This document shows positions 32,801 through 46,147 of a stretch of DNA of 64,000 nt, in pieces. How positions within the stretch are numbered: position 1 is the first letter of the stretch; the number at the start of each line of letters is the position of its first letter. A model generated the notes under the pieces. That model was not told the DNA's origin and searched no databases. It worked only from the letters and a program-made list of their open reading frames with translations. The stretch is from Lonicera japonica (taxonomy: Eukaryota > Streptophyta > Magnoliopsida > Dipsacales > Caprifoliaceae): the NCBI GenBank assembly GCA_021464415.1, contig CM038465.1, positions 18,879,839-18,943,838 of the forward strand. Reading direction: 5' to 3'. The translations under genes were made by a program, and so were the position numbers.

Positions 32801-35800
32801 ATGGTTACCCAAATCAAAGAAGAAGAACCACCCTTTTCTTCCTCTTCTTATTCGGTGGGGGAGCCTTCTAATAATCATCGTCGTCATGGGTGGAAGTACG
32901 ACGTATTCTTAAGCTTTCGAGGGGAAGACATTAGGAAGACTTTCGTTGATCATCTCTACTCTGCTCTCCAGCAGAGAGGGATTTTCACTTTCAAGGACGA
33001 CGAGAGGTTAGAAAGAGGGAGATCAATAGCACCCGAACTCCTCAAAGCCATCGAGCTTTCAAGGTTTGCAATTGTAGTTTTCTCCAAAAACTATGCCTCT
33101 TCGTCTTGGTGTTTGGACGAGCTTGCCAAGATCATGGATTGCCACAACAACAACAACAATAACAAATACATGGCAGCACAATTAACAGTTATCCCGGTCT
33201 TCTACGACGTTCAGCCTTCGGATGTACGGAAACAGGAAGGGCATTTTGGGGAAATGTTTTCCAAACACGATTCTGACAGAGTCCAAATCTGGAGACAAGC
33301 TCTTAGAGACGCAGCTAACTTATCTGGCTTGGATTTGAAGAACGTTGCCAATGGGTAAGTAACTGATAATTATATTTAATTTAATTTCTAATGGTAAAAA
33401 TAACACACTCAGCTCGCCCACATATATTATCCTATTTAGATATGCCACTTAAAACCTCTAATCTTACTTGAATAAATTTTAGACTTAAACTACGGGATCT
33501 GGTGATTCAATTACAGTGTCTGATTTATTTTGGGAATGTATCTGGTCGATGATTCAAATTCCCAGCAGCACAAACATAGTTTCCAAACTTCAATTACAGT
33601 GTTTGATTTAATTTCCCAGCATCAAGTGGGCTCTGGTTTGCTCTAATACCATAAGCAGAGCCGGGTGTAACTATTTTAAGACCCTCAGTGAAATCCTAAA
33701 AGTTGTCATCTTATAATAAATATATTAATTATTAAATTTTTATATTAAAAAGTAAATTAATTTTATTTTAATGATAAGAGTTTATATGCCACCTAAAACA
33801 CATAACAATTGCTAAGAACCATGCAAAAACACTACAATTAAATATTTAATTCTCTCATATATTGGTGCCCTTCTAATTCTCTCTTGTAACATGAGTGGAT
33901 TAAGATTGAATTTTGATAGGAAAAATTAGAGAAGAGGTCATTTCCCTACGCATCATTAGAGCTTTGTAAGTTTGAATTTTTTTCCTTGAAAATTTGCTTT
34001 ATTAATTAAAAATAATAATATATATATAGAAATAAAATATTGGTACCCCTCTTAATTTTTGGGCTCTGGGCAATCGCCCTGCCAGCCCTACCCCAGGCCC
34101 AACTCTGACCATATGCCTGCCTCAGGTCCTTCCTTCCGAGAGATGGATTACCATTTAGGTTCATTGAGCATGAATATAAGATTAAGACTCCTCTGTTATA
34201 TAGTTTCGTAAGGCTGTGATTTCTTGATATAGGATTTACAAATTAACACATCCCTCACTTGTGACAAAATTTTTATCCAAGCCAGTGGACTAATTATAAC
34301 AAGTGACGTGGAACCCATTACCCATGTAACCATTGGGCATGAGACATGGGTGAATAACCTGCATATACTAAACCTACGTCCTTGTGGGTGTAATGCAACC
34401 ACTTACTAATTTCTCACCTTATGTATAGAAAATATTCTATAAGAAAAATAAGCAAATTAAATCGTAGTTGGTCAAGCGACAATAGCATTGACACTACATA
34501 GGATATGCTATATTTGATAAGTTTGTAAATTTAGTTTTAAGTTTGTTAATGAGCTACACTACACATTATAAAATGAAATAGGATCATATGGACTTCAAGG
34601 TCCATAATTTTTGGTTTATTGAGTGTGGGGTCCACATTTTATATTTTTTAAACTTCAGGGTCCAAAGTTGATAGATTGGTGAGCTAAAGGTTAACATTTG
34701 TTGGTCCACAAAAACTTTTGCTCAAACTTCTAGTAATACCTTTTATTCATTCACATTAGCCATAACACTTCCACTAAACTCAAAAAACTAACAACTATGG
34801 ATCCCAAAGTCAACACAAGGATACATGCTGGGATCTTCCTGCAGTAATTTCGAATTTGCAATTAACTATCGTATGCATATATGATAGAACATCCACATGA
34901 ATAAGATACTGCTATCAAAGAGAGATGACATAAATTACGTGCTATCGGCAAATTGCCTTTAATCCGCAGAGAGCTTGATCTCACTATTGAAATAATTACA
35001 TTACAATGTAATGAAAAAATATATATACGCACTCTTACCCTTAACACTAGTATACCCAATCTCACTTTAGGAAATCAAAGTTTATATAATAAAATCTCTC
35101 ACCAAATAACTAGAATTCTCTATCTTCTGTTGGTGCTTAGTATGAGGCAGAAAAACCCCTCTATATGCTCTTCTCTATTTATACACAAAAAATCACCATC
35201 TTCAAATTTGGTAAAATTGTATAAATGGAATTAGCACAGCTAGCATTTTCCATATATATATATAAGTGTGGCACTCTTGCCTTAATTAACAGACGAACAC
35301 CTGTAATTAAGACCTAGAGTGTCACTAACTCACCTTAGACTAACTAAAGTAGGTCTACTATAAATAATAAAACAATAAATCCAGGTAAACCACATAACAT
35401 GGAACAAACAACCATGATACTCATGCAGTGACGATAATGTAAAGCAGTAACACATCATACATATATATGTAACAGCTGGATATACAAAACATAGAGTTCA
35501 ACATATACCATAACTTAGGCTAGCCCTGGCTTGCCATATAAACATGTATATATACAACAAAATGAGTTCATATCAGCGGCCGCTATTTCATTCCCGAGTG
35601 TCAACCATTATACCATATCGCTGAGAGAATGCCAAGGCTAGGCCGAATCATAGTCATATGAATAAGAATAGGCTTCATTGCCCCACAGAATCATCTGAAC
35701 ATGATACCAATAGAACATCTTTCGGCCCAGGGAAGATCATCATCACATTATAATAGAATTGAACCACATGTCCATCAATTTCATATGAATACAATACAAG

Positions 35801-38800
35801 TGCATTGCCTTTATCTAGATTTTCAGGCTACCCACCACTGGCTGTAGACCGCCAACACTTTGCTACCCTCTGGATGTTTAGGGATTTTCAACCTAAAGGC
35901 ACCAGGTCTCACTTATTTTCACACCGGCAAGTACAAAACAATATCCATCACCTTCACCATTGAAAGGCCATAATAAAATCATAACCGAATCCATCTCAGG
36001 ATCATATCACATCCCTCACATCACGTAGAACAATTCCAAAATTCCTATGTCACCACGACCCTCACGTCACGTAGAACAATTTCTCCCGAAGCCAAATCAA
36101 ATTCCAGAGACTAGATATAGATGAAATTTAGAGTGAGAAAGTAGAGAAAGCTTCCCTTGTTTCTAGTTTGAAAATGGTGGAAAAAGTGATGAAGAAAGGC
36201 TCTGGAATCCTTTAAAATTTGTGCAATCGACTTAAAAACAGTCACCTGTTTGGGTCATAACAAGCGCATGTTGAGCCTTAGCAGGCCCCTATCCAACTGA
36301 GAGAGCTTCCTGCTCCCAAGTCTTACCCTAACAGTCGCCTGTTCTTACAAGACATGCGCTTGTTGACTCAAAAACTGCAAATCTCACATTTTAGGACACC
36401 AACAACATTTATAGGAAATTCCACACAAATGCACTAACCAAAACATAATTTACATTAATATAAGCACATGGAGTTAGAATAAGATTGGCTGGCAAAGGAA
36501 ACTCTTGGTGGCCAAGGAATTTCTTATTTTTATTTTTTTTCCTTTTTCCACTAATATTCCAACAATACAATAAAAGAAGATTAAATATGGACTTTAAGTT
36601 ATCATCCCAAAAAGTTCATCTAGGTTTCTACCACTTGGATTACTAATCATTTGTTTGCCACACATGCTCGTGTATATATGATTATATGTTCAATAGGCCA
36701 ATGATTGAGAAGAATATTTTGCTAACGAGGCAATATCTTGTGAAGTATGTAGTGAGCTAAGGACTTGACCAACAAATTGTTGCGTAGGGTTTGATAATAA
36801 TCAATTCTAAAGTAGGATGTTTTAGTCCAGTGTTTTGTTTGGATAAGAGATCTAATTAGAATACATTTAAGAGTAAACAATGCAATGGGTAACTACACTA
36901 TTGGGTCAGTTCCATTTTGCCTTTCAAAATTTAGAAAGTGCCGATTGAATCATCAAACCTTTAAATCTGGTCAATTTGAGGGTTAAATTGAACAAAATGA
37001 AGTAAGGGGCCTCATATTTGTCCATTTCCATAAAAACATAGTTTCCCCAATATTATCCTTTTATTCCAGTTCCATAATTTGTACCCTAGCAAAGGTATCG
37101 TAGGAACTAATTCACTATCCTATTGACAAATCCTCATTGCCGCCATGGTTTGCCCCTTTTCCTCTTTTAGCGACTTTTATTTCTCCAACGCGTTGTCATA
37201 GATAAAATGTCTGCATAATATACAATATACTAGTGCTTGAGAATGGTCCAATATCACTATTTTAAGTTCTTCTTTTTAAGTGTATGAATATTCACACTTC
37301 GAATGGATATTTTTCCAGAATTATTTTTAGCGACATTTTATATGCATATTTTGTGACAATGTTGATCCATTAAGGATAATTTTGGCAGTGTAATAGCCAA
37401 ACTCTTTTATGAAAATACCATTGTTGTCATACAAGAGTTGGTTTTAGTCATGTACTTGAAACATAATCTTTTGATTAGTGGTATATTTTATGCATACATA
37501 ATTTTGTTTGTAAGAATGGGTAGCTCTAATTCTCATTTTATTGGTAAATATCAAATTAAACTTTTAAAAGAAAAGTTCATTGACAAAGAAAAAAACTTAA
37601 AATTATAAATATCATAAGATTTACTTTGCTAATGTATTTTTTTTTTCTTTTATTTTATGGATATCATGTAAAACCTTGTAAAAAAAGTCATTCTAAAATA
37701 ATCATACATATAATGTCGAAATAAATTTTTTTTGGCTGAGTGCCCAAAATTTATAATGGTCGAATATCTCAATTAATCAAGTTTATTATTTAAATGTGGC
37801 TAACAAATAAAACCTAATTAAAAAAGTGATTTTTTTATGTATTTTTAATCCCACTTGAAATAGGATGAACTAATCCCCTCTTGCGTGAGATAGTTATATT
37901 TGATTTTTTGTGGGATAAAAGGTCTATATGTGGGATTAAGTTTATCCTACATGATTTCCAACCTTGCACCAAATATAAGATATATCCTATCTCCCCCCAC
38001 CACCAAGCATATGATAGGATAAAATTTCCAATCATGTTCCTCCAATATATATATATATATTTAGCGCAGCAAACACATCTTGGATGATGTGAAAAGGAAA
38101 GGAAAGTGAAACAAAATTTATATTCTTGCCTTTTTTTACGTGTTTGTATTGCAGGTCAATGATTCTAAAACTTTCCTACAACATTCTCGTAGCAAAATTT
38201 TTCATATGAAACACATTCTGCAAAAAGTGAATGATTTTGAGGAATTAATGGAAACTTATAGAATTATCTATAAGAATATAATTCATTATTGTTAGTATGT
38301 AATCATTAATTTCAAACTAATTGTTATCATTATATTCAAATACTTAAATCATTAATTTATAAGTAATATTAAAGTTATATTAATATGACTTTTATTGTAT
38401 TTTCCCTATAATGTACTTGTAGTTATAATTTTAAATCTAAATATTTATGCTAATACGAATTATAGAAACTATCTAGTTATTAATTTTGTTACTACATGAA
38501 AAAAAATCAAATTAATAATTTTGACAAAAATAGAGTTGTGTTTGTATATCTAGTAATTTACAAATATTTTTTTCACTTATTATTTATATCGCATTTTTAA
38601 TGTATTATGGATTTATTTTATCATAATAATGATTTTTTATGAACTCTAAGAAAATCATGATCATTTTGTTTTCAATCTTGGTTAATATATCATTGTTTTA
38701 ATTTGTTGTCAAACAAACAAGTACCTACGTGAAATTCAATTTATTTTCTTTCATTTTACCCTCTAAAGCACGGACACGATATGAGAATCATGTTTCAACG

Positions 38801-41800
38801 TGATACGCAATTCACAAATTTTTCAATTTGTAGGATATGACACATGGAGATATGTATGTTCTTAATTATATATATATATATATATAATATGAAATAAACA
38901 TTATAGATATTGAATAATTCGACAAAATGAAACTAGTTTGCAACAATAATCCAAATACTCAACATGATCATTATCACCATTCACGACATAATTAAAGCAT
39001 AAAGCATACAAAGACAAAATTGTTCCATAGAATAATAAAAGAAAAAAAAGGGGAATATAGAGATAACAATCATAATCGACTCAATATGAAATTCCCACAA
39101 TAGATAGGCTTTTCAAATATAGAATAAACCATAAGTTTACCTTTTAAATGTCAAAACTAAATTTTAACAAGAGTTAGTTTTTCAATATTCTTGAAAACCT
39201 TTTGTGATAGTAATACAATTAATGAACTAAAAATTGAAATTAATCAATCAATTACAACACAAGGGTTTTTTTATATGGTAAACTCTCAAGTGAGAGTAAC
39301 ATTTACGAAAGCACCTTACCTCAGAACAAAATCCACTATTTAAAAGTTTTTATAAGAGTTTAAAAAGGACTAAAGGAATACACAAAGACCCTAATGCACA
39401 TCCCGCACACACCAACACTAGTAGACTTATCCGAGATAACCTCACCAACAACAAGAATCAAATATCAAAAAGCTCAACCAAAAATATAAGTATCCATAAG
39501 TTTTAGATTTGTAAAGCTTTAGTTTCAAAAGAATTTTCACAAAAAACAATCCCCAAAAATTAAAAAAGTGTTTACATATATTGAAAATTTACACCATACA
39601 TTAAAAATAAATCAAGAGATAAGATTGTATCTAGACAAAAAAACAAGCTATTCATTATATAAAAACACATAAGCACATTAAGAAACACACTTGAGCTCAA
39701 TAAAACAAATTTAAAAATTCATTTTTAAAAAATTTGGAACATATGAAAAATATTCTAAATGGATAATAAAAAATATATCTTCTCTTTTTAGCTCCGCAAT
39801 ATATTTCCTTCTCGGACACGGCTTCGACGTTTTAAAAAATAATACCGAGGGGTGTGCAATTCTAGACATGAAAGAAGGTCTAGTTTTGACTCGAAATGCT
39901 TCAAAATACTGTAGGCCAAAGTATGGAACTTACACAATAGACTAAGTTATTTCACTTTGACCCACTGTTAAGTTTCAAAATTTATAAAATACCCCTCCAC
40001 CGTATCTGATCAACGTGTCGGGATTAAAAAATTAATAAAAATTAAACTTGATATTCTCTTATTTGTGTATCGACCGTGTATCGGGATGTATCGCGTATTA
40101 GTATGTATCGCCTATTGGGTAAGATTCGTTGCCTCTGGGAGAGTATTCATGCTTCATAGACTTTACCTAACGTTTCTTGAAATCACTTTCTTGTACAACT
40201 TTTCTTACAATTAAACGAACACATAGGCTCTATTTGATAACAAGATGAAAAAATAGTAAGAAAAACAATATATTTTGGTGAGAAGTTGGAAAATATAGGA
40301 GGATGGAGGACATAAACAAAACAAACATGAGCATGATATGGAGAACATCTCACCACATGCATCCATCAACTTATTTTCCACCTTCTCACTCAATTTAATT
40401 GTTTTTCTTATTATTTTATTTGTTTATCGTTATATATTTTTATGTTATTTGGTATTAAATCACGCTAGTTTTGTGATTTCCTTAAGTTATGATTGAGTTA
40501 CTATCAACCTTGTTTTGTGTATAGTTAAATAAAAGTCATAGATGGCTCTTGAGCAAGAATTACAAAATTCCACTAAACTCAATTTACATTTAACATGTAT
40601 GATTCTAAAACTTCAGATTTACTTACTTAACATCTTAATGCGAAAAGGTTGAATAATCTATATATTTTGACCGGATCAAGCTATTATATATATAGTTTTT
40701 CTTTTTGTTTCTTTAGTTACCATTTTTATTGATGAGTGACATGTCATTTCTAATCTATAGGCATGAAGCGAAATGTATCGATATTGTTGTCAAAGAGATT
40801 CGGAGAAAATTGCCACACATAATTTCAAGCGTAGATGAGCCTCTAGTCGGAATGAAGTGTCGTATAGAAGAGGTAACTTCATTGTTGGATGCAGAGTCGA
40901 ACGCTGTTCGCACTATTGGCATATGGGGATTGAGTGGAATAGGTAAAACAACTTTAGCAAGAGCCGTTTTCGATAAAATCTCACATCATTTTGAAGTTGC
41001 TTGTTTTCTTCATAACATTGGAGAAGTTTCAAGGAAGGATGGTTTGAAATGTTTGCAGGAGCAACTTCTTTCTAAAACCCTAATGGTAGATGACTTGCAG
41101 ATAATGAATGTTTATGAAGGAATCAATATAAGCAAAAGCCTGCGCTTTAAATGTGTTCTTCTTGTTCTTGATGATGTCGATCATTTAGACCAATTAGAAG
41201 TGTTAGCTGGAACGCATTGCTTGTTTGGTCCCCGAAGTAGAATTATCATAACAACAAGTGATAGGCATTTGCTTGTTGCACATGGAGTGGATGAATCATA
41301 TGAGGCGAGATTATTAAATGACAGTGAAGCTATTCAGCTATTTAGTTGGAAGGCCTTTAAGGATATTCGTCCTACAGATGATTTTGCGAGCCTCTCAGAT
41401 CAAGTAATACACTTTGCTGGTGGCCTTCCTTTAGCTCTTAAAGTATGGGGTTCCACACTATGTGGTGAAAACTTTGCGTTTTGGAATGCTTTATTGGAAA
41501 AACTAAGCAAAGAAGGCCCGGATGGCGATATTCTTAAAAAACTTAAAATAAGTTTTGATGTTTTAGATAAGAAAGTGCAAGAAGCCTTCCTAGATATTGC
41601 ATGTTTCTTCGAAGGACAGGAGAAAGAACATGTATCAAGAATACTCGACAGTTGTGATTTTTACCCGGATTATTCTATACCTATTCTCGTTCATAGATCG
41701 TTGATATATGTTTCAAAAAAAAAAAAACTTTGCATGCACAAACTGATACGAAAAATGGGTCAGCATATTGATAGTGAGAAGCCTAGAAGGTTGTGGCTTA

Positions 41801-44623
41801 CTGATGATGTCGTACGTGTATTAAAAACTAGCAAAGTGAGAAGTTCTTCAAACTACAAGCTTCCACATTCCATTTGAATTCTAATTAAGAATAAGTTATC
41901 TATATGTATAATGTATATATTTCATTAATTTCTTACTGATTATATATACTCTATTTCTTGGTTCTTAGGGTACAAAAAACATTGAAGGCATATTACTGCA
42001 CCCCCAACGTGAACGAAAACTTATAGACATTGCGACTGAAGCTTTTAGAGAGATGCACAAGCTAAGGTTATTGGAAGTTCATAATGTTAGGACTCCTCGA
42101 GTTCCTGAATATCTTCCGAGTGAGCTACGGTGGCTTATTTGGGAAGAATTTCCTTCAGAATCTCTGCCACCAAGGTTTGAAGCAGAAAATCTTGTTGGAC
42201 TTCAATTGTATCAGAGCAGCATAGAACGACCTTGGAGAGGGGAAAAGGTAAACTTTTCAATTCCACTCGTTTGAAGATACAATAATTTCTACCTTACTAG
42301 TGGCTAAGAATTAAACTCTTTACAACTTAATACATTGAATATTTGAATATGTAACAATAAGAAACTCTACCATGAATTTTGCTATGTTGATTACATTTTC
42401 AAAAAGAAAGTGGGCTCTTAATTTAGGACATTTTAAAAAAGGACTGGTTGATTTCAAATTCAGGCCAATGTATTACTTGTCAAGAAAATAACGTACAAAA
42501 GATAAAGAAAAAATGTTTCAACAACTTGGGCTAGTTAATTCGGCCACTGTGATCAGTAAAATGCATTAGACTCGCTATTTTATCGTTTTCACTCAACTAC
42601 TTTTTAGTACAAACTAATTAATCAAATGCACAAGACCCATGGTTAATTAATCAAATTCAACAGTAGCTTTTCCTTTGTTGTTCCTAACAGATGATGGAGA
42701 AGTTGAAGTACATCGACCTTTCTCATTCTCAAAAGCTAATCAACACTCCAGATTTTACATGGACCCCAAATCTTAAGAGACTGATTCTTGGAGGGTGTAA
42801 AAGTTTGGTAGAGGTTCACAGGTCTGTTGGATTCCTCAAAAGGCTTGCATGCTTAGATTTATCTGGCTGTAGTAATCTTAAAAGCCTTCCGAATAGCATC
42901 CACTTGGAATCTCTTGAGACTTTCAGACTGACAGGCTGTCACAAAATTAAAAAGATCCCTGAGTTCTCTGTGATTATGGAACATTTATCAGAGCTTCATT
43001 TGCAAGAAACTGCTATAGGAGAGCTTCCATCATCAGTTGAACACCTCCCCAATCTCGTTTCGATAGACTTAACGGACTGCAAGAATTTAGCAAATCTTCC
43101 AAGTACTTTTTGTAAGTTGAAATGTCTGAGAAAACTCTTTCTCTCAAATTGCTCAAAATTTGACAAATTACCAGAGGATCTGGGATACTTAAAATCATTA
43201 ACAGTGCTTTGTCTAGAAAGAACTGCAATTAAAGAGCTACCCTCATCAATTGAACACATCAGTGGGCTTGTTTCGCTACGTCTGATTGACTGCAAGAATC
43301 TTCTTAGTCTTCCGAGTGCCATTTGTAAGTTGAAACGTTTGGAATATCTCTCTCTTTCCGGGTGCTTAGAACTTGAAACATTACCTGAGGATCTTGGGAG
43401 TTTAGGATGTCTTAAGGCACTTGGTTTGGATGGAACTGCTATTACACACCTACCATTTTCCATTGGAGGTTTGAATAATCTAGGTTTCTTATCCTGCCGC
43501 AAAAGCCCTCAACCAAGTACTTCTTCACCTTTTCAGTTTTTGTTTCCCTTGAAGAGAAAACAGAAGGAAGACCCCACGAGGAGTTTGGTGTTGCTTTCTG
43601 TATCAGGTTTACATTCGCTAATCTCTCTAGATGTCGGCGGTTGCAATATGTTTGATGGAGCGATCCCCAGTGATATTGAGCTGATGTGCTCTTTGGGGAT
43701 TTTATATCTCGACAGAAACTATTTCACCAGAATACCAAGCCTCAATAAACTTTCTCAACTTTCACACCTTTACTTGGATGGTTGCAAAATGCTTTATGCA
43801 CTCCCTGAGCTTCCATCAAGTATAGAAGTATTGAGTGCCAATGATTGTCCGTCATTGAGGCTCTTTGCAGATCAATTTACTAACATCAACAAAGTGCGCT
43901 ATGTCTCATTCAGAAATTGCTTACAACTGCTCAAGGAGGCGGCCAATGGAGAGTGTAAGAATATAACTAGTACCTTATGGCAGCATCTGACTCAGGTTCT
44001 CTATTTCCATACACATGTATAATTTTCTTTTTTCTTTTTGGGTGTCAGCGTACACAAAGTATTAATTACTGACTACTGACTGAACGGCTGGCTTGGTTAT
44101 CTTGGTACATGAATCTCAGGTTGATTTGCTTTATCGAAGCATTTTACTTCCAGGAAGAGATATTCCAGAGTGGTTCCACAAGCAGACTACGGGGACTTCA
44201 ATTTCATGGAAGCTTCCTTCAGATTGGTCTCATGATAATTTCAAGGGATATGGTTTTTGTATAGCTTTTGACCCAACACACACAGCATTTTCTGGTAGAC
44301 GAAAAAACATCCCATGTGTTGGGGTGGAAATCACTATCAGAACCTGTACTAACCGTGAATACCGTCGCCCTATAAATCCAAGCATTATAATAGGGGAAAA
44401 CCAAAGTATTAGCATAGAGCATGTGTGTCTGCACTACAAACCTTTTGTCCACGTGTATGGTTTTTGTGACCATACATATTTAGAATGGTGTGAAATTGAG
44501 TTTTCTATTAAAAATTCAAGCCCAAACGCTGCTGTGGTGACAAAATGGGGAATGGCTCTAGTTCCCAAGTCTGGAGGAGTATACATTGAACCATATTACG
44601 AGGACGAGGACAGTGTGGTGTGA
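32801..44623 (+). CDS. TNL1: TIR-NBS-LRR disease-resistance-type protein, five exons
   Basis: Exons 32801-33354, 40761-41835, 41969-42247, 42691-43995 and 44120-44623 have GT-AG borders and join in frame to 1238 codons plus stop. TIR domain about residues 31-170 ([20 protein letters not shown] with the NADase Glu, FYDVQPSDVRKQ). NB-ARC about 207-540: P-loop GLSGIGKTT (about 241-249), kinase-2 VLLVLDDV, RSRIIITTSD, GLPLAL, FLDIACFF and, in place of MHD, MHK at 510-512. Exon 3 holds the linker and first LRRs; exon 4 holds about 14 LRRs with LSGC and LPSSIEHL units; exon 5 is the C-terminal jelly-roll/Ig-like domain (LLPGRDIPEWF). Such receptors act inside the cell and their TIR cleaves NAD+ on activation. 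Intron phases are those of N-type TNLs. The first intron is 7406 bp. Functional status is uncertain because of the MHK change. Confidence 0.92.
33656..34107. mobile_element. hAT-type MITE in TNL1 intron 1
   Basis: Ends CAGAGCCGGG and CCCAACTCTG are inverted; flanks ACCATAAG (33648-33655) and ACCATATG (34108-34115) form an 8-bp duplication with one mismatch. TNL2 lacks this segment and reads straight through ACCATATGCCTGCC at 60898, so the insertion followed the gene duplication. Confidence 0.75.
35252..36481. mobile_element. Insertion of about 1.2 kb in TNL1 intron 1, absent from TNL2
   Basis: Defined by comparison: TNL2 runs from AATGGAATGAGCAC to GATTGGCAAAGG in about 50 bp, whereas TNL1 has 1.2 kb between the same landmarks. 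The insert is richer in GC and contains repeated CCTCACRTCACGTAGAACAA segments. It looks like an LTR or part of one, but I cannot find its ends or a target duplication. Confidence 0.5.
40225..40435. mobile_element. Foldback MITE near the end of TNL1 intron 1
   Basis: The left arm TTGATAAC...AATAGTAAGAAAAACAA pairs with the right arm TTGTTTTTCTTATTATTTTATTTG. Subterminal GGTGAGAAGTTGG and its inverse follow. The same family occurs at 61418-61721 in the TNL2 intron. Exact ends are uncertain. Confidence 0.6.
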
Positions 44624-44753
44624 TGGTTCAACATATATATATTCAAGCAACAGATTCATGTCAGGTTAGTAATCATTTGATTTAGTTCTTTATTTTTTTT
44701 ATTTTTTTAGAGCAGCTCCACTTCATTTCCTATCAAAAGTGTGTATATATATA
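44624..44753 (+). other. TNL1 3' UTR beginning
   Basis: Follows the TGA at 44621-44623. TGTCAGGTTAGTAATC at about 44658 could be the donor of a 3' UTR intron, common in TNLs; a plausible acceptor (GAATGTGCAG, ending at 49409) lies beyond the inserted elements, with AATGAATAAAAAC at about 49566 as a possible poly(A) region. This is inference only. Confidence 0.35.
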
Positions 44754-46116
44754 TGTTGAATTGTATAAGAGAAAAAAAGATAAAGAGGAAAGAGACAATG
44801 TGAAAGTTGTATTGATAATTGTGTGATTACAAAGACTCCCAAAATAGGTATATATAGAATTCAAACTAAACCATAAGAAAACAATAAAGAAAAGAAAAAT
44901 AAAGGAAATAATTAATTAAGGAAAAACTCCATAAATGAAACACCCTATATATGGTATGTTTTGGCCAAGAAAAGCTAAACCCTAATATAATATTGCTTTC
45001 CAACACTACTCTCGAAACACAGCCATATAGAGTACCATATCCATGTTGCCAATCATCATCGAAAGTCATCTACACCCAAAAACACAGCCATATAAATTTG
45101 CACCACATAGTAGTGTAGTTTTAAACACCACACAACAAGTGCTTTTAAAACTAAGTGTAAGCACTTATAAACACAGGATTTTAACATCACTCAAAAACAA
45201 ATGAACCTCTACTAAGGTTCAAACCACAAAAGGTGAAAAACACCTATCAACAAAGGGTGAAACACCCATTAACATGGTGTGATGGAACAAATCCTATCAA
45301 CAAATCGTGAGAATCCTATAAACAATGAGAAGATGAAGTAGGTAAAATAAGGGGTGTAAATTAATGACGATCAACAAATAATAGACATAAGAGAATGTTG
45401 TCAGGCTCTAAGAAAAATGGAAAGCTACCAACCAAGATAAAATCACCAACAATTAAGGAGAGGTATGAATCACTGTAGGTGAACTTTGAAAACCAAGATT
45501 GGACTTGAAATATACCATAGTAGAATTATGTAACTTTTTTTTTAACCTTTTGTAGAAGTAGCAAACACGACCAACCGACTGCCAAACCGAGAACACTATT
45601 CAAGACAAAAAATGCAATTGTTCACGCACTACAGTAAAGTATTGTTCACCGAACTACCCACCAACACTGTTCACCACACTATTTATCGAGGTAAAAGACG
45701 AAACTATGCATATATAACGAAAAGAAGAGTCTCGTCCTATGGACGACAAGGTGGGTCGCCCGTTGGCAAAAGATGAGGATCTTTTTTAGAACACTCTGAT
45801 ACCAAGTTGAATTATATATGGGAAAATAAATAAAGGGAAAAGAGATAACATGAGAGTTATGTTAGAAAATGTATTGATAATTGTGTGATTACAAAGACTC
45901 CCAAAGTGGGTATATATAGAATTCAAACTAAACTCTACGATAATAATAAAGGAAAGAAAAGTAAAGGATATAAATAACTAATTAAGGGAAGACTCCGTAA
46001 ATAAAATACCCTATCTATGTTATATTTTGATCAAGACAAAATAAACAATACCATAAATAACATAAATACCATAAATAAAATATACTCCCCAAATAATATA
46101 ATATTGCTTTCCATCA
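44754..46116 (-). mobile_element. TRIM-type miniature LTR retrotransposon, target duplication ATATA
   Basis: Two direct LTRs (44754-45005, 252 bp; 45805-46116, 312 bp) read TGTTGAATTGTAT...CTTTCCAACA on the plus strand. They surround an 800-bp non-coding interior. Next to the right LTR, RC of 45793-45804 is TTGGTATCAGAG, an initiator-Met primer site, which puts the element on minus. ATATA flanks it at 44749-44753 and 46117-46121, though the left copy is within a (TA)n run. Coding capacity is nil. It sits 130 bp after the TNL1 stop codon. Confidence 0.85.
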
Positions 46117-46147
46117 ATATACACACATATATGTGTGTATATGCTCT

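Larger units (their letters stand above)
33355..40760 (+). other. TNL1 intron 1 (7.4 kb)
   Basis: Donor GGTAAGT at 33354-33360, acceptor TCTATAG at 40760. About 33355-37610 aligns in pieces with the TNL2 intron (60712-63115). It holds a hAT-type MITE (33656-34107), a paralogue-specific insertion of about 1.2 kb (35252-36481) and a foldback MITE near 40225-40435, besides (TA)n runs (35256-35265, 38047-38061, 38868-38886). No coding frame of substance is seen. Confidence 0.85.

Noticed and set aside
37780..38060. Another MITE in TNL1 intron 1
   Set aside because: Some inverted GATAGGAT/ATCCTATC-like pairs are visible, but no paired ends or target duplication could be fixed.
42996..43502. 168-codon frame opposite the LRR exon
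   Set aside because: Antisense shadow of the LRR-coding sequence; the repeats give it length but it has no independent signal.
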